Under the pieces are notes generated by a model. The model was not told the origin of the DNA. It worked only from the letters and a program-made list of their open reading frames with translations, and ran no database searches. 32,677 bases of DNA from an uncultured Pelagibacteraceae bacterium (GTDB lineage: Bacteria; Pseudomonadota; Alphaproteobacteria; Pelagibacterales; Pelagibacteraceae): positions 1 to 32,677 of the forward strand of contig CACGKR010000009.1 in the NCBI GenBank assembly GCA_902573705.1, read 5' to 3'. The position numbers and the translations under genes are program-made. Of the stretch, positions 1 to 8,714 are shown in pieces. Position 1 is the first letter of the stretch; every line of letters begins with the position of its first letter.

Positions 1-34
1 GGATAGTGACAGGTTGGTTATTTCTAAAAAATAG
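1..34 (+). CDS. possible 3' tail of an upstream CDS (ends ...DSDRLVISKK*)
   Basis: Open frame 2-34 ending in TAG at the window edge; too short to identify. Confidence 0.25.
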   Translation, partial: DSDRLVISKK

Positions 35-187
35 TATAAAAAATTTTTTTAGTAAAATATTTTCAAAAAAAAGAAAAAAAAATACCGAAGAATGAAGAAT
101 GTGGCTTCACACTTATTGAGGGTGAGAAAGAATTTATGATAGGAGACTTATTTGAACGCGATTATTAATATTATAAAAGAATTTGTA

Positions 188-264
188 ATAAATATATGCA
201 TAAACACTCATGAAATTCATTAATGCCCTCGTGGTGAAATTGGTAGACACAAAGGACTTAAAAT
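188..264. repeat. left copy of a ~77-bp direct repeat (tRNA-Leu 5' flank plus 5' half)
   Basis: Aligns to 5394-5470; 40/40 identical in the tRNA part, a few mismatches in the upstream part. Confidence 0.85.
225..264 (+). pseudogene. truncated tRNA-Leu, 5' half only (breaks in the anticodon arm)
   Basis: 40 nt identical to nt 1-40 of the intact tRNA-Leu at 5431, then sequence diverges. Confidence 0.9.
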
Positions 265-387
265 AGTTTGAGTTGAGAAATTTTAGAGTCTCTAATAGTC
301 CCTAATAGTCTAAATCCCTTATAATCCCAAAAGTTTTAAAATAATTGGATTATTTTTATTGGAAAATATGAATTATAAATTCCTTTA

Positions 388-419
388 AACTAGTAGCAAA
401 CTAGTAGTGAGAGAGATAA
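388..419. repeat. left 32-bp direct repeat (aactagtagcaaactagtagtgagagagataa)
   Basis: 29/32 identical to 5327-5358; contains two tandem 11-mers ACTAGTAGCAA/ACTAGTAGTGA. Confidence 0.85.
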
Positions 420-425
420 ATTTGA

Positions 426-3400
426 TTACATCATGAAGTTAGATGTCGTTCTTCCAACTAATGTGTATGGCGCCCAATAAATTGGATGATTTGTTTCTGG
501 ATTTTTTAACATTTTAATTTTTGATTTCATTAAGGCAGCAGATAAATCTCCTTCACTTTCTTTGAGAAAATCAAATGTATCAACCATTAAATCTACCGAT
601 GTTTTTGAGATAACAGACCAATGGGTTACTATTAAACTTTTGGCACCGGAATAAAAAAATGAGTTAGCTAAACCAGATAAAGCTTCGCTATTTGCGTTTC
701 CATCTGATGAAGCTGTATTGCAGGCTGACAGTATTACTAGATCTGAGTTTATATTTAGATTTATAATTTCTGATGCAGTTAAAAGACCATCATCATTATC
801 TGTAATTTTTTTTGGTAAGCTTAAAACAATTGATGGCTCTGACAATCCATCTATTTCACCAACAACTAGAGCATGTGAAGCAAAACTAACCACTTTATAA
901 TTATCAAAATTTATAGAAGTTATGTTATTTTCATTAAAATCATCCCTTAAATATAATTTTGAATTTTGATCAAATTTTTTTGAAATTCTTTTTAATTCAT
1001 CTGCAGTTTCAGGGAGTTCAGGAAACATTTTCAGATATTTTAAATCAATGTTACCACCTCTTGTAAATACTTTTGAAAATTCTAATTCTAAAATATCTTC
1101 AAAATCTGATGATTCTGCTTTTTTTGTGCCTTTTATATTTGGGTCACCAAATCCTATGAAGCTGTTACCAGTATTAAATTTTAAATTATCTTCGAGGTTT
1201 AAAGCAACATAACTATAAGCACTTGGACTTATTGATATTGCATTTTTTTCAATTAACCATTGTTGATTTTTTTTATCATACAAAAGTTCAAAAGGAATAC
1301 TGTAAAGTGGACCATCAGGGATTATTATAATTTTTCTCTTATCTTTTATTATATCTGTAAAACTAGTTATTAAAATGTCATGAAGTTCTTGTGATTCTGA
1401 TAAGGCAAATTCAATAGGTTTTCCATTTTTTAACTCAAGACTATTTCTTACCTCCTTGATGAGCTTAGATAGCTTATCTTTATTTACGCCAATTCTTTGA
1501 ACTGTATAATCTTCAGATGTAATTATAGTTGCAAAGGTGTGAAAATTTCCAACTGTGTATTGAATAATAACTTCATCTTTAGGCATACCTTGATGAAGTA
1601 GTTCACCATTTACAACTTGATTAGCAAAATTCTTTTTAAGATCAGGATATTTCTTCAATATATCCTTTAATAAATTTTCTAATTCTCTATTTAACTTACT
1701 AATTTTTTGATTTCTTTTTTTAATTTTATCTGGATCAATAGTATCTAATTTTAATATTTCTCTTTTTTTTTCTAAAAGAGATGTATATTTTTTTAATTCA
1801 GCTGCAACTCTATCATCCTTTGAAATTTGTCTTGTTATAGATTCTGATAGTTTTGCAGTTAATTTATTAGATTTAACAACTTGCTGCAACGCAAACACAA
1901 GATCAATAAATCTTATATCTTTATATTTATCAAAAATTTCAATATTTTTATGTGAGTTTTTTAAAACCTCAAAAATGAAACTATGTACTTGGTCTTTATA
2001 CATACTGATTGATTGATAATCTGAGTTAAATTTTAAATCAAAATTTTGTTGATCAAACTTATTAAGTATTACAAACATTGTTTTGAGTGATACATCAAAG
2101 GCTTCATCCATTTTTTTTTCTTTATAATAACAAGCATATAAAAGAGAATAATTATTAATAAGTCTTTCATCTTTAGGATCAACTTCTTCGATACTTTTTG
2201 CTGTAGCGCTTTGATACTTTATACAACCATCATTATTATTATCTAATAAAGCTAATAAATCTGAATAATTGTATAAATATTGATAATATGGAAAAATGTT
2301 TTTAACCATTTCTTTTTCAACATATTCAATAGCTTCATCGTAATACTTTTTTGCAATAGTATAATATTTTTTTTTCTTTATATTGTCTTTTTCTCGGTGT
2401 CCTTTTGTTAAATAATATCCTCCTAGAAAATTAATTGTGTTAACAAACGTGATAGAATTTTTGTTAACAGTTTTGGATGTATTGAATAACTCATAAGACT
2501 TCATTGAAAATTTCAAAACATCCTCCTCAACCATAGCTAAAGCTGCTCTATTATTGTAGTTTGTTATTAAAGAGAAATCGTCTTGGTTTGCTTTTTCTTC
2601 TCTTTGAGTAGCTAATTTTATATATTTATCTGCTAATTCAGTCTCGCCAATACTACTATAGGCCAATGCTAAATTATTTAAGATTGTATTTTCACTTTCT
2701 AAATCTTTTTCAAATGATTTGTTTAATATATCTAATGCTAATAAATAACTATCAATCGCGTTTTGATATTTTTTTTGACCAGAATAAATTCGGCCAAAAA
2801 GATTTTGTAAATCTACCTTTTTTTTAACTTCTGATATTCCCGTATCAATAGTTTCGTAATTTTTTAACTCGTTTGCAATTTTAAGAGCATTATTAAAGTT
2901 TTCTAGGTCAATATCATTCCAAGCTTCATCAAACAGTAAATTTCTTTTATCATTGATAAAAAATTTTAATAACCAACTATCTATTTTTTTGGCTTCTTTA
3001 ATTTGCTTCTCTACTAGTTCTTTAGCATTATTTAAATTTATCTTTCTTTGCTCATAGTCATTTATCAAACCGTAATAAGTATCCAAGATCGTATATGCAG
3101 TTGTGCTTTTATCTAAAAGCTCTAACTCATCATTCATTGATAACATTATTGAATAAACTTTTTTATATTGATTTAAATCTTGTTTGATAGACTGCTCTGC
3201 ATCTAATTTTCCAAGCAATGCCATTTCTTTATCAGCAAATAATTTTTTTTTATTACTATAACTGCTATTATTCTCAAGACTTTTTTTTACATAACCAAGC
3301 GTTAAATCAAAATGAGTAATTGCTTTATCATATTGATTTGTAGATTGGTAATGAAATCCAATTTGTCTATTAATTTTTGCTTGTAAATTTAGATTTGATT

Positions 3401-4136
3401 TATTGTATTGTTGAATTATTTCATATCTTAATTTTAAATACTTATATTCATTTTTTGTATCACCTCTGGTTGAGTAAATAGATTCAACTTCAGATAATGC
3501 ATTTAAATAATCATCTGATGCCAACTCATTTGTATTTTTTATTGAAATTATTTTTATATATTGTTCATAATCTTTTATAGATTCCTCGTATCTAAAAAGA
3601 TCTTTGTATACTCTTGCTCTATGAACTAGTTGATAAGCAAATTCTTTTGAACCCGCATATTCATCTATTTCATAATTATTATTTTTAAATTCATTGAATA
3701 TGTTGATTGCTTTAGTTGAAATATTCAGACTTTTTTCCAGAAAATTATTATCTTTTAACAAACTACTTAGAAAGTAATAGCATTGAATAAGATTACGCTT
3801 TTTTTGATTAATTTTAACTTTTTTAAAATCCTTTTTTTGTTCTTCACAAGATTTACTTTGATATTCTAATGCTAATTTTTTATTACCTTCCATATCAAAA
3901 AAATGTGCTTTATCTGAGTAGGCCCAACCTAGCCACGGGAAATCCTTATTTGGTTTTTTAATATAATGCTCAATTGTTTCATCTATTAATTCGTGAGCTT
4001 TACTAGGGTTTGAAGGGTAAATTTTTCGGGCTTCTTCTAGATTATTGAATTTAAAAAATTTTGCATGTACATTAATAATTTGAAAATTAAATATAATGAT
4101 CCAAAAAATTAAATATTTAACAATATTCTTAGTCAT
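426..4136 (-). CDS. secreted TPR-repeat CHAT-domain (caspase-like) protease
   Basis: 1236 aa; hydrophobic N-terminal signal; TPR-like helices; C-terminal CHAT motifs FASHA (His codon 873-875) and LSACNTA (Cys codon 720-722). Confidence 0.9.
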   Translation of the reverse strand: MTKNIVKYLIFWIIIFNFQIINVHAKFFKFNNLEEARKIYPSNPSKAHELIDETIEHYIKKPNKDFPWLGWAYSDKAHFFDMEGNKKLALEYQSKSCEEQKKDFKKVKINQKKRNLIQCYYFLSSLLKDNNFLEKSLNISTKAINIFNEFKNNNYEIDEYAGSKEFAYQLVHRARVYKDLFRYEESIKDYEQYIKIISIKNTNELASDDYLNALSEVESIYSTRGDTKNEYKYLKLRYEIIQQYNKSNLNLQAKINRQIGFHYQSTNQYDKAITHFDLTLGYVKKSLENNSSYSNKKKLFADKEMALLGKLDAEQSIKQDLNQYKKVYSIMLSMNDELELLDKSTTAYTILDTYYGLINDYEQRKINLNNAKELVEKQIKEAKKIDSWLLKFFINDKRNLLFDEAWNDIDLENFNNALKIANELKNYETIDTGISEVKKKVDLQNLFGRIYSGQKKYQNAIDSYLLALDILNKSFEKDLESENTILNNLALAYSSIGETELADKYIKLATQREEKANQDDFSLITNYNNRAALAMVEEDVLKFSMKSYELFNTSKTVNKNSITFVNTINFLGGYYLTKGHREKDNIKKKKYYTIAKKYYDEAIEYVEKEMVKNIFPYYQYLYNYSDLLALLDNNNDGCIKYQSATAKSIEEVDPKDERLINNYSLLYACYYKEKKMDEAFDVSLKTMFVILNKFDQQNFDLKFNSDYQSISMYKDQVHSFIFEVLKNSHKNIEIFDKYKDIRFIDLVFALQQVVKSNKLTAKLSESITRQISKDDRVAAELKKYTSLLEKKREILKLDTIDPDKIKKRNQKISKLNRELENLLKDILKKYPDLKKNFANQVVNGELLHQGMPKDEVIIQYTVGNFHTFATIITSEDYTVQRIGVNKDKLSKLIKEVRNSLELKNGKPIEFALSESQELHDILITSFTDIIKDKRKIIIIPDGPLYSIPFELLYDKKNQQWLIEKNAISISPSAYSYVALNLEDNLKFNTGNSFIGFGDPNIKGTKKAESSDFEDILELEFSKVFTRGGNIDLKYLKMFPELPETADELKRISKKFDQNSKLYLRDDFNENNITSINFDNYKVVSFASHALVVGEIDGLSEPSIVLSLPKKITDNDDGLLTASEIINLNINSDLVILSACNTASSDGNANSEALSGLANSFFYSGAKSLIVTHWSVISKTSVDLMVDTFDFLKESEGDLSAALMKSKIKMLKNPETNHPIYWAPYTLVGRTTSNFMM

Positions 4137-5295
4137 CTTATTTTTTTTACCTAAATCTGTAACTTATAGTAATGAAGATATTACCTCAATTTTAAGTGAA
4201 AATATAAATGAAAATATAACAAGAGGTGGCGCAACTATTGGGGATTTTTCAATAAGCGAAAATTTTACAAAAGTAAGTGAAAAGGACATTCCTTTTGGAA
4301 CTTTAAATATTTTAGACAAGTTAAAGAATGAAAAAAATAAGACCAGAGGTACAACTGGACAAAATATTTATGGTAAGTATTCAAGAAGTGTTGTTTTAAT
4401 TTATAACAATGATATCAAAGGTACTGGTTCTGGCTCTGTTATAATGAAAGATATTGGTGCAATAATTACTAATTGGCATGTTATACAAAACGCCAAAGTT
4501 GTTGGCGTTATATTTAAAAAAGATGGTGAGATAGAAAAAAGTGATGTGATGGTTGCTGATGTTATAGGTTATGATGCTACCAAAGATTTAGCAGTGTTAA
4601 GGCTTAATGGAAAAGTTCCAAATGATGTAAATGAATTAAAATTGTCCAATAAGTTGCCAGACGTTGGTTCGGATGTTCATGCTATAGGTCATCCTGGATC
4701 ACTTTCTTGGACATATACAAAAGGCTATGTCAGTCAGATAAGAAATAATTACAAGTGGAACTATGAAAAAACGCAACATGAAGCTTCAATAATTCAAACA
4801 CAAACTCCTATAAGCCCAGGAAACTCAGGTGGACCACTAATTAGTTCTGAAGGAGAATTACTTGGAGTCAACTCTTTTAAAGCACAAGGAGAAAATTTAA
4901 ATTTTGCTGTTACTTCTTTAGAAGTGATTAATTTTTTGAAAAATATAAAAAAAATTGGAAAAAAAGAAGCGAAAAAAAAAGAAAATAAAAAAATTGATAA
5001 AGTTGTAAAAAAAATAGATTCCGATAATGACGGAAAGCCAGATACATTTTATTATGACGATGATGGGGATGGAATAATAGATACTGTCATTAAAGATAAA
5101 AATCAAAATGGTAAACCTGAATTAATCGGTATAGATACAAATAAAGATGGTAGACCAGATCTAATTGGTGATGACAAAAATGAAGATGGTGAAATAGATG
5201 CTTGGATTGTAGATAAAGATTTTGATGGTAAACCAGATTTAATAGGTACTGATACAGATGGAGATGGTAAACCTGATAAATTTACTAAGATATAA
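4096..5295 (+). CDS. secreted trypsin-like (S1/HtrA-type) serine protease with C-terminal Ca-binding-type repeats
   Basis: Signal peptide; triad motifs NWHV (His 4477-4479), KDLAVL (Asp 4585-4587), GNSGGP (Ser 4825-4827); C-terminal DxDxDGxxD repeats. Confidence 0.92.
   Translation: MIQKIKYLTIFLVILFFLPKSVTYSNEDITSILSENINENITRGGATIGDFSISENFTKVSEKDIPFGTLNILDKLKNEKNKTRGTTGQNIYGKYSRSVVLIYNNDIKGTGSGSVIMKDIGAIITNWHVIQNAKVVGVIFKKDGEIEKSDVMVADVIGYDATKDLAVLRLNGKVPNDVNELKLSNKLPDVGSDVHAIGHPGSLSWTYTKGYVSQIRNNYKWNYEKTQHEASIIQTQTPISPGNSGGPLISSEGELLGVNSFKAQGENLNFAVTSLEVINFLKNIKKIGKKEAKKKENKKIDKVVKKIDSDNDGKPDTFYYDDDGDGIIDTVIKDKNQNGKPELIGIDTNKDGRPDLIGDDKNEDGEIDAWIVDKDFDGKPDLIGTDTDGDGKPDKFTKI
5017..5292 (+). 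repeat. protein-level tandem repeats, about seven DxDxDGxxD-like units
   Basis: SDNDGKPD, DDDGDGIID, DKNQNGKPE, DTNKDGRPD, DKNEDGEID, DKDFDGKPD, DTDGDGKPD with ~13-15 aa spacing. Confidence 0.85.
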
Positions 5296-5326
5296 CTATT
5301 TTAATATATATAGAATTTTATAGGAT

Positions 5327-5358
5327 AACTAGTAGCAGACTAGTAGCTAGAGAGATAA
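5327..5358. repeat. right 32-bp direct repeat (aactagtagcagactagtagctagagagataa)
   Basis: 29/32 identical to 388-419, same orientation. Confidence 0.85.
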
Positions 5359-5393
5359 GATAAAAAAAATTTACTTATTCATCTTGTTCAATT

Positions 5394-5470
5394 ATAAATA
5401 TTAGCATAAATACTCATGAAATTCACAAATGCCCTCGTGGTGAAATTGGTAGACACAAAGGACTTAAAAT
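5394..5470. repeat. right copy of the ~77-bp tRNA-Leu-associated direct repeat
   Basis: Matches 188-264. Confidence 0.85.
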
Positions 5471-5516
5471 CCTTGCCGCTTGCGGAGTGCCAGTTCGAGT
5501 CTGGCCGAGGGCACCA
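5431..5516 (+). tRNA. tRNA-Leu(TAA), CCA encoded
   Basis: GCCCTCG/CGAGGGC acceptor stem, anticodon loop CTTAAAA, long variable arm, GTTCGAG T-loop. Confidence 0.96.
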
Positions 5517-5525
5517 TTTAGTAAA

Positions 5526-6296
5526 ATGAAAAAATTGCAAATTATTTCTGACAACAACACTAAATCAAAAAGAATAAAAAGTACTTTATTAAAAAAAATA
5601 AATAAATCTAAATTAAACAAATCAAATATTATTATTGTCGTTGGTGGTGATGGATTTATGCTTAAAACCTTAAAAAAAAATAAAAAAAAGAGTAACTCAT
5701 TTTATGGAATTAATTCAGGTAACTATGGTTTTTTAATGAACAGATTTAATAAAAAAAATATTTTAAATGATTTGAACAAGTCTAAAATGATTAGCATATC
5801 ACCATTTTTAATGACAGTAATTAATAGAAATAATGACATCAAAAAGTCATTAGCAATTAATGAAGTTTCAATATTAAGACAAAGTAGACAAGCAGCAAAA
5901 ATAGAGGTTAGAATAAATAAAAAAATCTTAATAAAAAAGTTAATTTCGGATGGAGTTCTTGTTACTACACCAGCAGGAAGCACAGCATATAATTTGTCAG
6001 TACATGGTCCAATACTTAACTTAAATTCAAACAAGATTGCAGTTACACCAATTAGTCCATTTAGACCTCGAAGATGGAAAAGTAGAATTTTATCAAATAA
6101 ATCTAAAGTTATAATTAAAAATCTGGATATTTCAAAAAGACCAATAAGTGCTGTAGCAGATAATACTGAGTTTAGAAATGCAAAAAGTGTTACTGTTAAA
6201 ATAGATAATACAACAAAATTTAATTTGTTGTATAATTCAAATTCAACTCTTGAAAAAAAAATTAAGATTGAACAGTCTAAAAAAGAAAAAAATTAA
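5526..6296 (+). CDS. nadK: NAD kinase
   Basis: VVGGDGFML, NEVSILR and SDGVLVTTPAGSTAYNLSVHGPI motifs; ATG at 5526 preferred because the track start at 5487 lies inside the tRNA. Confidence 0.92.
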   Translation: MKKLQIISDNNTKSKRIKSTLLKKINKSKLNKSNIIIVVGGDGFMLKTLKKNKKKSNSFYGINSGNYGFLMNRFNKKNILNDLNKSKMISISPFLMTVINRNNDIKKSLAINEVSILRQSRQAAKIEVRINKKILIKKLISDGVLVTTPAGSTAYNLSVHGPILNLNSNKIAVTPISPFRPRRWKSRILSNKSKVIIKNLDISKRPISAVADNTEFRNAKSVTVKIDNTTKFNLLYNSNSTLEKKIKIEQSKKEKN

Positions 6297-6311
6297 AAGA
6301 ATAAATATATT

Positions 6312-7463
6312 TTGATTAAAGATAACCAAAATGAAAGATATTATCTACTAGATATTTTTAGAGGTATAGCAGCTATATGTGTTGTATTGCAGCACTACCA
6401 ACATTTTTTTTTTATTAAACCTGGAACTGTTGCATCAAACTTTGTTTATACAGATCAGCCTTTTTTTTATGTTATCTCCCCTTTTTATAAATTTGGTTCT
6501 GTAGCAGTTCAATTTTTTTTTATTTTATCTGGATTTATCTTTTTTGCTATTTATAGAGATAAAATTTTCAACAATGAAATAAACTTTAAAAGATTTTTTA
6601 TCTTAAGAATTTCAAGATTATATCCTTTGCATTTACTTACTTTAATTTTGATACTTATTTTGCAAAAAATATTTCTTTTTCTTTATTCAGAATATTATGT
6701 ATATCCAGATAACTCATTAACAAATTTTATTTTACATTTTTTTTTAATTCAAGAGTGGGGTATTAATAATTTTTTTAACTTTGAAATTTCAGCAGGTTTT
6801 AATCATCCTTCATGGTCAATTTCAGTAGAAATTTTCGCCTATGTTAGTTTTTTTGTGATCTGCTTATTTTATTTAAAAGATTTCATTCAAACCTCTGTTA
6901 TATTAATCTTAATTTTTTTTATTTATATTTTTTTCCATGAAATATTAAGTACATCATTCCTTTTAGGAATTTTTTTATTTTACCTAGGTGGTTTAACTTA
7001 TTTTTTATCGCAAAAAATTATTGAGATTTTAAAAAAAAAAAAATTTATGGTTATTAGTATTATGACTCTCTTTAATATTTTAGTATTTGGAAGGTTTTTA
7101 AATGATTTTTTTTTTGATTTTCAGAAATCAATATCTTTTTTGATTGGTGATAGATTTATGATTTTATTGTTTTTGGTTAAGTTTCCTTTGTTAATTATTA
7201 ATTTAAGTATAATTCAACATTTTTTTAGAAATTTAGGAAAAAAGCTCTTAATTGTTGGTGAACTTTCCTACACTATTTATCTAATTCACTTTCCTATTCA
7301 AATTATTCTCATAATCATTAGTAAAGAATTAATAAACTTAAACTTCAATAGTGAATATTTTTTCATATTTTATTTTATTTTAGTTTTTATTACATCTTTC
7401 ATAGTACACAAATTCTACGAACTTCCATTGAAAATTTTAGTACGAAATGTATATAAGAATTAG
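6312..7463 (+). CDS. acyltransferase 3 family membrane protein (OafA-like)
   Basis: LLDIFRGIAAICVVLQHY N-terminus, SVEIFAY motif, multiple TM segments; TTG start. Confidence 0.88.
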   Translation: MIKDNQNERYYLLDIFRGIAAICVVLQHYQHFFFIKPGTVASNFVYTDQPFFYVISPFYKFGSVAVQFFFILSGFIFFAIYRDKIFNNEINFKRFFILRISRLYPLHLLTLILILILQKIFLFLYSEYYVYPDNSLTNFILHFFLIQEWGINNFFNFEISAGFNHPSWSISVEIFAYVSFFVICLFYLKDFIQTSVILILIFFIYIFFHEILSTSFLLGIFLFYLGGLTYFLSQKIIEILKKKKFMVISIMTLFNILVFGRFLNDFFFDFQKSISFLIGDRFMILLFLVKFPLLIINLSIIQHFFRNLGKKLLIVGELSYTIYLIHFPIQIILIIISKELINLNFNSEYFFIFYFILVFITSFIVHKFYELPLKILVRNVYKN

Positions 7464-7471
7464 TTTAATCT

Positions 7472-8701
7472 ATGAATTTCTTTTTAAAAAAAAATTTATA
7501 TAAATTTATTTTTGTTTTTTCTGCTTGTTTATTATTTATAGGTTTCTATTTTAATGAAGATGGTACAGGCGGTGGGGCAAGAGGTGATTTCGAAGTTACA
7601 TATGGTTTTATTTTAGCTTTGCAAGAAAACATATTATCTGATCCTAAAAATTGGACTTTAGTTCATACCCCTTTACATTTTATTATCCTTTCTTTTGTTA
7701 CTAGAATAATTACTGATACTGATATTTTGAGATTAATTTTTTGTATCTTTTCATTATCAATACCTTTTCTTTTTTACTCATCAATATTGATACAAAATAC
7801 AAATAGTATTTTAAGAAATAATATTCTCTTTATTTCTTCGGTAATTTTTTTTATTCCATCTTTTAGATATACATCGATCTGGGCAAACGATCTAATCACT
7901 TCTTTATTTTTTTTTATTTTATCTATCTATTTTTTTAAAAAATGGGAAATGAATAAGAGAGATTATTTAGATAAAAATTCTTTCTTCCAAATACTTTTTT
8001 TAGTTTTGGCTACGTATACGAGACAATATTTTGCTGTATTTTTTATTTATTTTTTATTTAAATATTTTCAATATTTTACTATTAAAAATTTTATTAAATT
8101 GTTTATAATTTGTGTAATTTCATCAATACCAGTTTTTTATTATACTTATCTATTTCCAGAATTATTAACAGGTCAACTTATTACTCTTAAAGCCATTAAT
8201 TATTTTTTATTAGGAAATTCATCAATAATGTCAATCACATTAATTCCGATAATTTTTTTGAATTTAATTTTCGGACAAATGAAAATTAATAGATTATTTA
8301 TCGCATCAATCGTTTCCTTAATTTTTGTAATCATTTTATCAATTAATTTTAATCCAATTAGCTGGCAGGGTGGAGGAGTAAATTATTTGATCTCTCAAAA
8401 ATTATTTGAAAATAATCTCTTTTTTTATTTTACATCTTTTTTAACTCTAGCAATCTTTATTTACATTTCCTTGGAAAATAAAGAGAATATCTTGATATTC
8501 TTAATTCTAGTTTTTATGTTTTTCTCAATGCAAGTTTATCAAAGATATTATGAGCCAATGTTATTTATAATTTTTTTTACTTTAGTTAAGACAGATTTAC
8601 TAAGAATTTTTTATCAAAATAAAACAATCCCACTATATTTGATGTCATATTTTATATTATACTATTTAATTTCGGCTTCAGATATAATTTATAGAATTTA
8701 A
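7472..8701 (+). CDS. polytopic membrane protein, possible GT-C glycosyltransferase
   Basis: Many TM helices; N-terminal acidic loop (RGDFEVTYGF) and context in a polysaccharide cluster. Confidence 0.55.
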   Translation: MNFFLKKNLYKFIFVFSACLLFIGFYFNEDGTGGGARGDFEVTYGFILALQENILSDPKNWTLVHTPLHFIILSFVTRIITDTDILRLIFCIFSLSIPFLFYSSILIQNTNSILRNNILFISSVIFFIPSFRYTSIWANDLITSLFFFILSIYFFKKWEMNKRDYLDKNSFFQILFLVLATYTRQYFAVFFIYFLFKYFQYFTIKNFIKLFIICVISSIPVFYYTYLFPELLTGQLITLKAINYFLLGNSSIMSITLIPIIFLNLIFGQMKINRLFIASIVSLIFVIILSINFNPISWQGGGVNYLISQKLFENNLFFYFTSFLTLAIFIYISLENKENILIFLILVFMFFSMQVYQRYYEPMLFIIFFTLVKTDLLRIFYQNKTIPLYLMSYFILYYLISASDIIYRI

Positions 8702-8714
8702 ATTGAAATTATTC

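Noticed and set aside
100-111. TGTG-gctt-CACA mini hairpin near the window start
   Set aside because: Only 4 bp; no support as a terminator or other element.
389-410. Possible CRISPR-like repeat from the tandem 11-mers
   Set aside because: Only two units per site, no spacer-repeat alternation and no cas genes.
718-900. 60-aa plus ORF inside the CHAT gene
   Set aside because: Antisense shadow of the conserved CHAT catalytic region.
4918-5106. 62-aa minus ORF opposite the protease repeat tail
   Set aside because: Low-complexity Phe/Ile-rich shadow of Lys/Asp-rich coding sequence.
5423-5620. 65-aa minus ORF over tRNA-Leu
   Set aside because: Antisense translation of a tRNA (GQTRTGTPQAARILSPLCLPISPRGHL); a common false ORF.
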